64,000 nucleotides of DNA from Duganella aceris (GCF_011090165.1 NZ_JAADJT010000013.1:124001-188000), one strand, 5' to 3'. Counted from the first letter of the stretch, positions 32,980 through 42,123 are shown. Translations and numbers: made by a program. Notes: generated by a model from the letters alone, not told the origin.

Positions 32980-34956
32980 TTGATTTCTGCTTCGAAATGG
33001 ATCGCCGGCGCCCTCGTCGTTGCCCTGACATCGTTCGCCCACGCCGAGGACATCAGCGCCGACAGCCGCAAGGAAGACGATTCCTTCCTGCTGCTGCGCG
33101 ACGCCGTGCGCCAGGACGATGCCAGCAAGGCGGAGTTCTACGCCGCGCGCCTGCCCAATTATTCGATCCCTTCCTACGTCGATTATTATCGGCTGAAATC
33201 GCACCTGAAGGACGCGTCGTACGCGGAAATCCGCGACTTCATGCGGCGCTACGAGGGCGAGGCCATCGTCGACCGCCTGCGCAACGACTGGCTGCTGGAC
33301 CTGGGCCGCAAGCGCGACTGGGCCACCTTCGACGAACAGCTGCCGCTGTACGTGATCAACGACGACACCCAGGTCAAATGCTACGCGCTGATTTCGCGCG
33401 CGCTCAAGGGCCAGAAGGTGGCCGACGAGGCGCGCGCGCTGCTGACATCGCCCAGCGTCTACGGTGAACCGTGCGCGCTCCTGATCGCGACCTTGTACCA
33501 GTCCGGCCAGTTCAACATCGACGATTTGTACGCGCAGCTGCGGCTGGCCGGCGAATTCAACGCCACCGGCCAGGCACGCCGCATCGTCGCGCTGCTGGAC
33601 GGGAACGAGAAGAAGGCGGTGCAGGCGGTCGACCTGCCGGCCCTGACCTTGGCCAAGGGCGTCGGCGCCGGCCGCACCGAACACGAGATCTTCATCGTCG
33701 CCGTGGGCCGCATGGCCAAGACCAGCGTCAAGCTGGCGGTGCTGGCGCTGAACAAGGCCGCGCCCAAGCTCAGTCGCCAGGAGGCGCAGGAAGGCTGGGC
33801 CGCGATCGCGCTGCAATCGTCGTACTCGCTGGCGCCGGAGACCGGCGACTACTGGAACAAGTCGACCGGCGCGCCGCTGTCGATCGACCAGATGCAGTGG
33901 AAGACACGATTCGCGCTGCGCAACGGCGACTGGAAGCAGGTCAAGAACAATATCCGCGCCATGCCGCAGGCGCTGCGCAACGATCCGGCCTGGGTCTACT
34001 GGCTGGGCCGCGCGCTGATGGCGGAAGCCGGCGCCACCAGCCAGCCGACCGGCGAGGCGCTGCAGCTGTTCCGCAGCATCGCCGACCAGTCGAACTACTA
34101 CGGCCAGCTGGCGCTGGAGGAAACCGGCAAGTTGATCACCATCCCGCTGCCCGGCCTGCCGATCGGCCAGTCCGAGATCGCGCCGATCGCCGCCAATCCC
34201 AATTTCCAGCGCGCGCTGAAGTTCTTCAGCATGCGGCTGCGTTTCGAAGGCACGCGTGAATGGAACTGGGGCCTGCGCGGCATGAGCGAGCGGGAACACC
34301 TGGCCGCCGCCGAATTCGCGCGCCAGAACAATATTCTCGACCGCATGGTCAACACCTCGGAGCGCACCCGCATCCAGGTCGATTACACGCAGCGCTTCCC
34401 GTCGCCGCACAACGACATCATGCATCCGACCACGCAGACGCTGGGGCTGGACAAAGCCTGGGTCTACGGCCTGATACGGCAAGAGTCGCGCTTCATCATG
34501 GACGCGCAGTCGCACGTCGGCGCCTCGGGCCTGATGCAGGTGATGCCGTCGACCGGGCGCTGGGTCGCCAAGAAGATCGGCCTGACCGACTTCGTGCAGG
34601 ACATGCTGAGCGACGTGCGCACCAACATCCTGCTGGGCGCGAACTACCTGAACATGGTGCTCGGGAACATGGACGGCTCGCAGGTGCTGGCCACCGCCGC
34701 CTACAACGCCGGGCCGGGCCGCCTGCGCTCGTGGCGCTCGACGCTGACCAAGCCGATGGACAGCGCGGTCTTCATCGAATCGATTCCCTTCGTCGAGACC
34801 CGCACCTACGTCAAGAATGTGATGTCGAACACCACCTACTACGCCGCGCTGTTCGAAGGCCGGCCGCAATCGCTGAAGGCGCGCCTGGGCAACGTCGCGC
34901 CGAAAGGCTACACCGAACAGGAACAGCAGGAAGCCAGCTTCGGCTCCCGCCCATAA
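32980..34956 (+). CDS. slt: Soluble lytic murein transglycosylase (Slt70 type)
   Basis: A 658-residue periplasmic enzyme cleaving peptidoglycan between MurNAc and GlcNAc. The signal peptide (MISASKWIAGALVVALTSFAHA) is followed by a long alpha-superhelical U-domain. The catalytic domain begins near residue 490 with GLIRQESRFIMDAQS (Glu502 catalytic), then GLMQVMPSTGRWVA and AAYNAGPGRLRSWR. The start is TTG with AAGAGAG about 8 nt upstream; no better ATG is in frame. A gst and cca order follows, common in Burkholderiales. Confidence 0.93.
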   Translation: MISASKWIAGALVVALTSFAHAEDISADSRKEDDSFLLLRDAVRQDDASKAEFYAARLPNYSIPSYVDYYRLKSHLKDASYAEIRDFMRRYEGEAIVDRLRNDWLLDLGRKRDWATFDEQLPLYVINDDTQVKCYALISRALKGQKVADEARALLTSPSVYGEPCALLIATLYQSGQFNIDDLYAQLRLAGEFNATGQARRIVALLDGNEKKAVQAVDLPALTLAKGVGAGRTEHEIFIVAVGRMAKTSVKLAVLALNKAAPKLSRQEAQEGWAAIALQSSYSLAPETGDYWNKSTGAPLSIDQMQWKTRFALRNGDWKQVKNNIRAMPQALRNDPAWVYWLGRALMAEAGATSQPTGEALQLFRSIADQSNYYGQLALEETGKLITIPLPGLPIGQSEIAPIAANPNFQRALKFFSMRLRFEGTREWNWGLRGMSEREHLAAAEFARQNNILDRMVNTSERTRIQVDYTQRFPSPHNDIMHPTTQTLGLDKAWVYGLIRQESRFIMDAQSHVGASGLMQVMPSTGRWVAKKIGLTDFVQDMLSDVRTNILLGANYLNMVLGNMDGSQVLATAAYNAGPGRLRSWRSTLTKPMDSAVFIESIPFVETRTYVKNVMSNTTYYAALFEGRPQSLKARLGNVAPKGYTEQEQQEASFGSRP

Positions 34957-34978
34957 CAACAAATCAGGACGCATCGCC

Positions 34979-35695
34979 ATGCAGACCACTCAACTCGATC
35001 CCAGCTTGTCCAACGCCCTGGCCGCCGCGCGCGAGCCGGGCCTGACGCTCGTCATCGGCAACAAGAACTACTCGTCGTGGTCGATGCGCCCGTGGGTGGC
35101 GATGACCGCCTTCGGCATCCCGTTCCAGGAAGTGCGCGTGCTGCTGGACCAGCCGGACACCGCCAACCGCATCTGCGGCTACTCGGCCTGCGGCCGGGTG
35201 CCGGTGCTGCTGGCCGGTGAGATGACGATCTGGGACAGCCTGGCGATCTGCGAATACCTCGCCGAACAGTTCCAGGAGCTGCATATGTGGCCGCAGGACG
35301 TGGCCGCGCGCGCGATGGCGCGCTCGATCTGCGCCGAGATGCACGCCGGCTTCGCCGACCTGCGCAGCGCGATGTCGATGAACATCCAGGGCAGTTATCC
35401 GGGTCGTGGCCGCACCAACGGCAGCCAGGCCGACATCGGCCGCATCAGCGAGATCTGGGAGGAATGTCTGTCGCGCTTCGGCCACCACCAGTTCCTGTTC
35501 GGCGAGTTCTCGATCGCCGACGCCTACTACGCGCCGGTGGTGATGCGGTTTAAAACCTACGGCGTTTCGCTGGCGCCGGCGCTGGACGCCTACTGCCAGC
35601 GCGTGCTGGCCCATCCGGCGGTGGCGCGCTGGGTCGCCGAGGCCATGGCCGAAACCGAAACGGCGCCCGACCACGACGCCGAAATGCCGGATTGA
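34979..35695 (+). CDS. Glutathione S-transferase family protein
   Basis: A 238-residue cytoplasmic protein with an N-terminal thioredoxin-like GST domain (LVIGNKNYSSWSMRPWVAM, with the Ser region of the glutathione site; GRVPVLL cis-Pro; WDSLAICEYLAE) and an all-helical C-terminal domain with FSIADAYYAPVVMRF. Its substrate is unknown. It lies 22 bp after slt and 4 bp before cca. Confidence 0.9.
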   Translation: MQTTQLDPSLSNALAAAREPGLTLVIGNKNYSSWSMRPWVAMTAFGIPFQEVRVLLDQPDTANRICGYSACGRVPVLLAGEMTIWDSLAICEYLAEQFQELHMWPQDVAARAMARSICAEMHAGFADLRSAMSMNIQGSYPGRGRTNGSQADIGRISEIWEECLSRFGHHQFLFGEFSIADAYYAPVVMRFKTYGVSLAPALDAYCQRVLAHPAVARWVAEAMAETETAPDHDAEMPD

Positions 35696-35699
35696 TACG

Positions 35700-36983
35700 A
35701 TGCGGATCTATGTAGTCGGCGGCGCCGTGCGCGATGCATTGCTTGGTCTGCCGGTCAAGGACCACGATCACGTGGTGGTCGGCGCCACGCCCGAGCAGAT
35801 GCTGGCCCAGGGCTTCCGCCCGGTCGGCAAGGACTTCCCGGTGTTCCTGCACCCGAAGACGCAGGAGGAGTACGCGCTGGCCCGCACCGAACGCAAGACC
35901 GCGCCCGGCTACAAGGGCTTTGTATTCCACACCTCGCCGGACGTCACGCTGGAAGACGACCTGGTGCGCCGCGACCTGACCATCAACGCCATCGCCCGCG
36001 CCGACGACGGCACGCTGACCGATCCCTATGGCGGCCGGCGCGACCTCGAAGCGCGCGTATTCCGCCACGTGTCGGAAGCCTTTGCCGAAGACCCGGTACG
36101 CATCCTGCGCGTGGCACGCTTCGCCGCGCGCTTCAGCGACTTCCGCGTCGCGCCAGAAACCAACGCGCTGATGCGGCAGATGGTGCAACAGGGCGAGGTC
36201 GATGCGCTGGTGCCGGAGCGCGTGTGGCAGGAACTGGCGCGCGGGCTGATGGAGGCGAAGCCGTCGCGCATGCTGGAAGTGCTGCGCGATTGCGGCGCGC
36301 TGGCGCGCATCCTGCCGGAGCTGGACGTGCTGTGGGGCGTGCCGCAGCCGGAGAAGTGGCATCCCGAGATCGACACCGGCATGCACATGCTGCAGGTGAT
36401 CGATTGCGCGGCCGACGCCGGCCACGAACTGGCGACCCGCTTCGCCTGCCTGATGCACGACCTGGGCAAGGGCGTGACGCCGGCCGACAAATGGCCGGCG
36501 CATCATGGGCACGAGGGCATGGGCGTCAAGCTGGTGGAGCAGGTGTGCAAGCGCCTCAAGGTGCCGACCGAGTGCCGCGACCTGGCGGTGATGACGGCGC
36601 GCGAACACGGCAACGTCGGCCGCGCCTTGCAGCTGCGGCCCAACACCATCGTCACGCTGCTCGAGCGCTGCGACGCCTTCCGCAAGCCGGCGCGCTTTTC
36701 GCAGATGCTGCTGGCGACCGAATGCGATTCGCGCGGCCGCATCGGCCCGAACGCCAGCTACCGCGACGCGCCGTTCCCGCAAGGTCCGTACCTGGAGGCC
36801 GCGCTGGCCGCCGCGCGCGGCGTCAACGCCGGCGAGATCGCGCAGGGCTGCGCCGCCAACCCGCAACGCATCCCGGAGCTGGTGCACCGCGCCCGCGTCT
36901 CCGCCGTCAAGCTGGCGCTCAAGGCGGCCGATGCCGACGACGAGGACGAGGCGGGCATGCCGCTGCAAGCGCCCGGCGCGTAA
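35700..36983 (+). CDS. cca: CCA-adding tRNA nucleotidyltransferase with HD domain
   Basis: A 427-residue enzyme adding or repairing the 3'-CCA of tRNA. The nucleotidyltransferase head has GGAVRDALLG and the DHD metal-binding pair, RRDLTINAIA follows, then DPYGGRRDLEARVFRHVSEA and the RFAARF region. The C-terminal HD domain (CLMHDLGKG, then HHGHEGMG) provides phosphohydrolase activity as in E. coli-type enzymes. All motifs are intact. It begins 4 bp after the GST stop. Confidence 0.96.
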   Translation: MRIYVVGGAVRDALLGLPVKDHDHVVVGATPEQMLAQGFRPVGKDFPVFLHPKTQEEYALARTERKTAPGYKGFVFHTSPDVTLEDDLVRRDLTINAIARADDGTLTDPYGGRRDLEARVFRHVSEAFAEDPVRILRVARFAARFSDFRVAPETNALMRQMVQQGEVDALVPERVWQELARGLMEAKPSRMLEVLRDCGALARILPELDVLWGVPQPEKWHPEIDTGMHMLQVIDCAADAGHELATRFACLMHDLGKGVTPADKWPAHHGHEGMGVKLVEQVCKRLKVPTECRDLAVMTAREHGNVGRALQLRPNTIVTLLERCDAFRKPARFSQMLLATECDSRGRIGPNASYRDAPFPQGPYLEAALAAARGVNAGEIAQGCAANPQRIPELVHRARVSAVKLALKAADADDEDEAGMPLQAPGA

Positions 36984-37000
36984 ATTCGAAGCGAGGTACA

Positions 37001-37720
37001 ATGGCGGTCGATGTTGCACTGCACCATAACCTTTTCGCAAGTATGAACTCGATCGATCTGTTCCAGAATCCGTTGCGCCGCTGGGGGAGCAACAAAGACG
37101 GCAAGAGCCGTCCGACGGTGCTCGTCAAGGAGTTGCGCGAGCGCGACCGGCGGCGCATGCTGAAGCACTTCCTCGGCCTGGAGAACAACGACCGCCTGCT
37201 GCGCTTCGGCACCGTGCTGCCCGACGAGCAGGTGGAGAACTACGTCAACCGCATCGACTTCGGGCGCGACATGGTGTTCGGCGTGTACAACCGCGTGTTC
37301 AAGCTGGTGGCGGTCGGCCACCTGGCGTTCGCGCCGCGCGACGACAGCAAGAGCGCGGTCACCGAGAAGGACCGGATCGCCGAATTCGGCGTCTCGGTCA
37401 GCAAATCCGCGCGCGGCATGGGCGTCGGTTCCAGGCTGTTCGAACGCGCCGCCATCCACTGCCGCAACAACGATGTCGATACGTTGTACATGCACTGCCT
37501 GTCGTCCAACAAGACCATGATGCACATCGCGAAAAAAGCCGGGATGGAGATTCATCGCGACTACGGCGAGGCGGACGCCTATCTGAAACTGCTGCCGGCC
37601 AATCCGGCCAGCATGCTGCAGGAAGCGCTGGGCGAGCAATTCGCCACGCTGGATTACACCCTCAAAGCCAACAAGCGCATCGCCACCAAGTGGCTGGACC
37701 GATTGACCGGTCGAAAATAA
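37001..37720 (+). CDS. GNAT-family acetyltransferase
   Basis: A 239-residue protein with a GNAT core: VGHLAFAPRD, EFGVSVSKSARGMGVGSRLFERA (the acetyl-CoA-binding loop) and MHCLSSNKTMMHIAKKAGME. It resembles proteins annotated as GNAT N-acetyltransferases near cca in this group. The start at 37001 has GCGAGG 5 nt upstream; an ATG at 37043 (MNSIDLF) is an alternative. The substrate is unknown. The gene ends 75 bp before the protease/cytochrome operon, enough space for a promoter. Confidence 0.85.
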   Translation: MAVDVALHHNLFASMNSIDLFQNPLRRWGSNKDGKSRPTVLVKELRERDRRRMLKHFLGLENNDRLLRFGTVLPDEQVENYVNRIDFGRDMVFGVYNRVFKLVAVGHLAFAPRDDSKSAVTEKDRIAEFGVSVSKSARGMGVGSRLFERAAIHCRNNDVDTLYMHCLSSNKTMMHIAKKAGMEIHRDYGEADAYLKLLPANPASMLQEALGEQFATLDYTLKANKRIATKWLDRLTGRK

Positions 37721-37795
37721 TCCCCTCCGCTTAGAACCTTTGCCGCGCGACCGGGAATGAACGGTCAGACAAGATGCGCAATTTGAAAAGGTTAT

Positions 37796-38122
37796 GTGTT
37801 GATCACCGAGCTATGCGGCCCGCGGTTGCTGGCGCCGGACGCCGGCGCCTGGCTGCTTCTGCTCCTGCTGTCGCCGCTGCTGGAGGAGTGCGTGTTCCGT
37901 GCCGGCTTGCAGGAGTGGCTGATGCGGCGCGGCGCGGCCGCCGTTCCGCTCTCGACGATCGCCTTCGCCTTGCTCCACCTGGGTTCCGGCTGGCCGCACG
38001 CGCTGGCGGTGGCCGCACCGGGCCTGGCGCTGGCGCTGCTGTACCGGCGCACGCGCAACTGGGGCTGGTGCGCGCTGGCCCATAGCGCCATGAACGGCTT
38101 TGCCATCTCTGTCTGCGGTTGA
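37796..38122 (+). CDS. mrtJ: Small glutamic-type intramembrane protease, MrtJ-like (JDVT-CTERM processing)
   Basis: A 108-residue membrane protein carrying all three CPBP/Rce1-type motifs: Glu30-Glu31-x3-Arg35 (EECVFR), Phe57-x3-His61 (FALLH) and His96-x3-Asn100 (HSAMN). Hydrophobic helices surround them. It is far shorter than ordinary CPBP proteases. The start is GTG with AAAAGG 4 nt upstream; an in-frame stop at 37784-37786 rules out a longer form. The next gene encodes a JDVT-CTERM protein, and from family knowledge a dedicated protease beside its single target is the expected arrangement. The protease name is inference from motifs plus context. Confidence 0.75.
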   Translation: MLITELCGPRLLAPDAGAWLLLLLLSPLLEECVFRAGLQEWLMRRGAAAVPLSTIAFALLHLGSGWPHALAVAAPGLALALLYRRTRNWGWCALAHSAMNGFAISVCG

Positions 38123-38143
38123 TAACTTCACTAGGAGAATGGC

Positions 38144-40279
38144 ATGACTGGATTGATTGCGCGCGCGGCGGGTGTGGTTACCGCCGCCGCTATGCTGCTG
38201 GGCCTTGCATCGGCTGCGGCCAATGCGGCGGATGCCTTGAACGGCAAAAGCCTTTACCTGAACGGCCCGGTGGGCGGCGGCGCCACCTGCGCCTCGTGCC
38301 ACGGCCCCACGCCGGCCAACAACGTCAACGGCATACTGGCGGCGGCCAACCAGCCTTCCGTGATCTCCAGCGCCTTCGCCGCCAACAAGGGCGGCATGGG
38401 CAGCCTGTTCAACGGCAAATTCAGCGCGGCGGAACTGGCCGATCTGGCGGCCTTCATCGGCAATCCCAACGTGGTGGCGGCGCCGGCGGCATCGCTGGCG
38501 CCGGCCAGCCTGGCCTTCAGCGGCGCCAACATCGGCCAGAGCAGCGGCCCGCTCGCGGCCACGCTGACCAATACCGGCAACGCGGCGCTGAACATCGGCA
38601 CCATCTCCATCGGCGGCGCGGCGGCGGGCGACTTCAGCCTGGCCGGCGGCAGCTGCGCCAACGGCGCCTCCCTGGCAGCGGGCGCCGCGTGTTCGGTGCA
38701 GGCCAGCTTCACGCCGACCGCCGCCGGCGCGCGCGCCGCGACGCTGACCATCACCCATAACGCGGCCGGCGGCGGCAGCAGCGTGGCCCTGAGCGGCACC
38801 GGCAACGCCGTGCCGCAGGCAACCATCGCCTTGTCCGCCGCCGGAGTCAACTTCGGCACGCTGCTGACCGGCGCGCCATCGGTGGTATTCACCATCACCG
38901 TCAGCAACAGCGGCCAGGCCGCGCTGGCCTTCAGCGCCATCACGCTGGATGGACCCAACGCCGCCATCATCACGCGCGGCGGCAGCTGCACCACCGCGAC
39001 GCCGGTGGCCGCAGGCGCCAGCTGCAGCGTGACGCTGCAAGCGGTGCCGGTCGCCGCCGGTGCGTTCTCCGCCAATTTGACGCTGGCGTCGAACGCGTCC
39101 AACGGCAATGCGGTGGTCGGGGTGTCCGGCACTGCGGCGGCGCCGGCGCCGGCCCTGGCGGCCACGCCTTCCGCCATCGCGTTCGGCGCCCAGACCATCG
39201 GCGCGGCGGCCGCCGCGCAGAGCGTGGTGCTGGCCAATACCGGCAACGTCGTCATCAGTTTCAACAATATCGGCGTGACCGGCTCCGGCACCGTCAGCGT
39301 GGGCGGCAGCGATTGCGGCGCCACCCTGGCGGTCGGCGCATCGTGCACGGTATCGCTGCGCTTCGCACCGACGGTGGATGGCGCGGTCAGCGCGGCGCTG
39401 GCGGTGAGCTCGAACGCGGCGCCGCTGCAAGTCGGCATCAGCGGCACCGGCACCGCACAGGCCACGGCCAAGCCGGCGTTGTCGGAAACCGGTCCGATCG
39501 CCTTCAGCGATACGCAGGTCGGCGGCAGCGCCGCCGTCCACACCACGACCTTGAGCAACAGCGGCAACGCCGCGCTGAAGATCGCCACGCTGACGCTGGG
39601 CGGCAACCAGCCGGGCGACTTCGTCGTCGGCGGCAGCTGCGCCGCCAACGCATCGGTCAGCTCCGGCGCCAGCTGCACCATCACCACTGTCTTCAAGCCG
39701 ACGGCGGCCGGAGCGCGCAGCGCCGATCTGATGCTGGTGACCGACGGCGGCGCACAGTTCCATTTGGCGCTGAACGGCGTCGGCGTGGCGGTGGCGGTCA
39801 GCGCGCCGTCGCTCACGGTCGCTCCGCAGAACTTCGACTACGGCACGGTGACGATAGGTGGCGCCGCCGCGACGCGCCGCTTCAAGCTGACCAACAGCGG
39901 CGCCAGCGCGCTGACATTGGCCAGCGCTTCCTTCAGCGGTCCGTTCGCCGCCGCCGCCGACAGCACCGGCTGCGCGGCTCTCCCCTTGACGCTGCAACCG
40001 GGCGCCTCCTGCGATCTGGTGATCGGCTACACGCCGGTCAACGCCGGCGCCAGCAACGGCGGTGTGACGCTGCAAGCCAGCGTGGCCGGCGCCAGCTGGA
40101 ATATCGCGTTGACCGGACAGGGCGCCACGGCACCCGCCGCGCCGGCAACGCCATCGAACCGGGGCGGCGGGGGGTGCTCCGCGTCGCAGGATGTCAGCGA
40201 TCCGATGTTGCCGGCGCTGGTGATGTTGTCGCTGCTGGTCATCGGCTGGCGTCGCCGTAACAAATCGAAGGGAGCTTGA
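38144..40279 (+). CDS. Secreted c-type cytochrome with five choice-of-anchor-D-like repeats and JDVT-CTERM tail
   Basis: A 711-residue exported protein. The signal peptide ends near residue 28. Residues about 30-115 form a small cytochrome c domain with one heme site, CASCH at 49-53, and a candidate axial Met in NKGGMGSLF. Five immunoglobulin-like repeats of about 107 residues follow (residues about 120-658), each with two cysteines (GGSC ... ASCSV pattern). The tail is GGGGCS with Cys678, then DPMLP, a hydrophobic helix and RRRNKSK, the layout of a JDVT-CTERM sorting signal. It starts 21 bp after the protease gene. Confidence 0.85.
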   Translation: MTGLIARAAGVVTAAAMLLGLASAAANAADALNGKSLYLNGPVGGGATCASCHGPTPANNVNGILAAANQPSVISSAFAANKGGMGSLFNGKFSAAELADLAAFIGNPNVVAAPAASLAPASLAFSGANIGQSSGPLAATLTNTGNAALNIGTISIGGAAAGDFSLAGGSCANGASLAAGAACSVQASFTPTAAGARAATLTITHNAAGGGSSVALSGTGNAVPQATIALSAAGVNFGTLLTGAPSVVFTITVSNSGQAALAFSAITLDGPNAAIITRGGSCTTATPVAAGASCSVTLQAVPVAAGAFSANLTLASNASNGNAVVGVSGTAAAPAPALAATPSAIAFGAQTIGAAAAAQSVVLANTGNVVISFNNIGVTGSGTVSVGGSDCGATLAVGASCTVSLRFAPTVDGAVSAALAVSSNAAPLQVGISGTGTAQATAKPALSETGPIAFSDTQVGGSAAVHTTTLSNSGNAALKIATLTLGGNQPGDFVVGGSCAANASVSSGASCTITTVFKPTAAGARSADLMLVTDGGAQFHLALNGVGVAVAVSAPSLTVAPQNFDYGTVTIGGAAATRRFKLTNSGASALTLASASFSGPFAAAADSTGCAALPLTLQPGASCDLVIGYTPVNAGASNGGVTLQASVAGASWNIALTGQGATAPAAPATPSNRGGGGCSASQDVSDPMLPALVMLSLLVIGWRRRNKSKGA

Positions 40280-40280
40280 G

Positions 40281-40769
40281 ATGAAGAGGATCGCCGTGAT
40301 GCTTGCCGTGGCCTTGGCCGCGTCGTCCGCCTGCGCGCTGGAGAAGGGCGTGGCGGCGCCCCAGTTCGACCTGCAAGGGCTGGACGGTGCGGTGAAGCTG
40401 GCCAAACTGCAGGGCAAGGTGGTGTATGTGGATTTCTGGGCCTCGTGGTGCGGTCCGTGCCGCCAGTCCTTCCCGTGGATGAACGAGATGCAGGCCAAGT
40501 ACGGCGCGCGCGGCCTGCAGGTGGTCGGCGTCAACGTCGACGCCAACAACGCCGATGCGCGTCAGTTCCTGGCGGCGACGCCCGCGCGCTTCGTCATCGG
40601 CTTCGATCCGCAAGGCGCGACGCCGCGCAGCTACGGCATCAAGGGCATGCCCAGCAGCGTGTTGATCGGCCCGGACGGCAAGGTGTTGCTGGAGCATTCC
40701 GGTTTCCGCGACGCCGACCGCGCCGAGTTGGAAAGCAGGATCCAATCCGCGCTGGGAGCCGTCAAATGA
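40281..40769 (+). CDS. TlpA-family periplasmic thiol-disulfide protein
   Basis: A 162-residue thioredoxin-like protein with a signal peptide (MKRIAVMLAVALAASSACA) and the active site WCGPC (Cys57, Cys60). IKGMPSSVLIGPDGKV provides the cis-Pro. It is likely periplasmic and kept reduced by the DsbD three genes downstream of the DUF pair. It lies 1 bp after the cytochrome gene and overlaps the lipoprotein gene (ATGA). Likely substrates are the CASCH cysteines of the cytochrome or cysteines of the DUF4266 protein; this is inference. Confidence 0.9.
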   Translation: MKRIAVMLAVALAASSACALEKGVAAPQFDLQGLDGAVKLAKLQGKVVYVDFWASWCGPCRQSFPWMNEMQAKYGARGLQVVGVNVDANNADARQFLAATPARFVIGFDPQGATPRSYGIKGMPSSVLIGPDGKVLLEHSGFRDADRAELESRIQSALGAVK

Positions 40770-40981
40770 AGGCGCTGCTTATTTTGACGATGGCCGCCGC
40801 GCTGGGCGGCTGCGCTTCGATCGGCAATGTGCAGCCGTGGGAGAAGGGCACGCTCGCGCGGCCCGAGATGACCTTCAGGGACGGCCACGCCTTCAACCGT
40901 TACGACGACCATATCTACACCAGCCGCGAAGCCTCGTCCGGCGGCGCCGGCGTCGGTGGCGGCGGCTGCGGTTGCAACTGA
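40766..40981 (+). CDS. DUF4266 small lipoprotein
   Basis: A 71-residue lipoprotein: the lipobox LGGC puts the lipidated Cys at residue 16, WEKGTLARPEM follows, and the protein ends in a Gly-rich GGGGCGCN. This matches DUF4266, a family usually found beside DUF3570, a thioredoxin-like protein and ApbE. The two C-terminal cysteines are natural clients for the neighbouring TlpA/DsbD pair. The ATG overlaps the TlpA stop. The function is unknown. Confidence 0.9.
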   Translation: MKALLILTMAAALGGCASIGNVQPWEKGTLARPEMTFRDGHAFNRYDDHIYTSREASSGGAGVGGGGCGCN

Positions 40982-40989
40982 GGATGCTT

Positions 40990-42123
40990 ATGACGACCAA
41001 CAAAGACAGCGGCATGGCCGCCTCGATCCTGGCGGCGGCCATGCTGCTGCCGGGCGTGCAGGCGCATGCCGAGGCGCCGCCGACCAACGGCACCATCAGC
41101 GTCGGTTACCTCGATTACCGCGACAGCCAATCGGGCCTGGACCGGATACGGGTCAAGGCGCCGTCGGTCTCCATCATGGCGCCGGTGGCGGGGGTGTGGA
41201 GCGTCAGCGGTTCGCTGGTGGTGGACGATGTGTCGGGCGCGTCGCCGCGCTATCACACGGCGATCTCCGGCGCCTCGCGCATGAGCGACGACCGCAAGGC
41301 CGGCGACGTCTCGGCCACGCGCTATCTGGAGCGCGGCAGCGTGACGGTGGGCGCGGCGTATTCGACCGAGCATGACTACGTGTCGCGCGCGCTGTCCTTG
41401 CAGGGCAGCTGGGAAAGCGAAAGCCGCAACACCACCTGGACCGCCGGCATCGGCCATGCCGACGACCGCATCGACCCGGTCAACAACATCGTCAGCAATG
41501 AACGCAAGCGCACGAATAATTTTCTGCTGGGCGTGACGCAAGTGCTGACGATGAACGACGTGGTGCAGCTGACGCTGGGCCACGACGCGGGCAAGGGCTA
41601 TTTCTCCGATCCATACAAGTCGCTGGACAACCGGCCGCGCAGCCGGTCGGAAAGCACGCTGCTGGCGCGCTGGAACCATCACATCGCGTCCACCGGCGGC
41701 ACCAGCCGCTTGTCCTACCGCTATTACCGCGACAGCTTCGGCGTGCGCGGGCATACGCTGGGCGGCGAGTATGTACAGCCGCTGTCGGACGGTTGGACCG
41801 TGACGCCCGAGGTGCGCTTGTACACGCAGAGCGCGGCGCGCTTTTATTACGATCCGGTCTACGACGCGCAATTCGGCGCGCCGTTCCCGCCCGGTTACAA
41901 CGGTGGCGGCGGTTTTCTGACGGCGGACCAGCGCCTGTCGGGCTTCGGCGCGGCGACGCTGGCGCTGAAGGTCGGCAAGCAGCTCGACAAATTGTGGTCG
42001 GTCGACGTCAAGGCGTCGGTGTACCAGCAGCGCGGCAGCTGGCGTCTGTTCCATAGCGGCAGTCCTGGCCTGGACGCGTTCCGCGCGCAGACCTTGCAGA
42101 TCGCGGTGAACCGGCAATGGTAA
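40990..42123 (+). CDS. DUF3570 outer-membrane-type beta protein with SGAS motifs
   Basis: A 377-residue exported protein with a signal peptide ending near AHA (residues 20-28) and a beta-strand-rich body ending in an aromatic residue (NRQW), as in outer-membrane barrels. Two motifs stand out: DDVSGAS at residues 79-85 and SGAS at 93-96. The first fits the Dxx(S/T)GA(T/S) pattern of ApbE flavinylation sites. The ATG at 40990 has GAGG at a 6-nt distance; an ATG at 40984 is too close to it. The apbE start lies within its last codons. Confidence 0.85.
   Translation: MTTNKDSGMAASILAAAMLLPGVQAHAEAPPTNGTISVGYLDYRDSQSGLDRIRVKAPSVSIMAPVAGVWSVSGSLVVDDVSGASPRYHTAISGASRMSDDRKAGDVSATRYLERGSVTVGAAYSTEHDYVSRALSLQGSWESESRNTTWTAGIGHADDRIDPVNNIVSNERKRTNNFLLGVTQVLTMNDVVQLTLGHDAGKGYFSDPYKSLDNRPRSRSESTLLARWNHHIASTGGTSRLSYRYYRDSFGVRGHTLGGEYVQPLSDGWTVTPEVRLYTQSAARFYYDPVYDAQFGAPFPPGYNGGGGFLTADQRLSGFGAATLALKVGKQLDKLWSVDVKASVYQQRGSWRLFHSGSPGLDAFRAQTLQIAVNRQW

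Noticed and set aside
37774..38085. An ATG-started frame beginning MRNLKRLC that overlaps the protease gene
   Set aside because: Its translation is Arg/Ala-rich with no motif, while the GTG frame at 37796 has all three protease motifs and a ribosome binding site.
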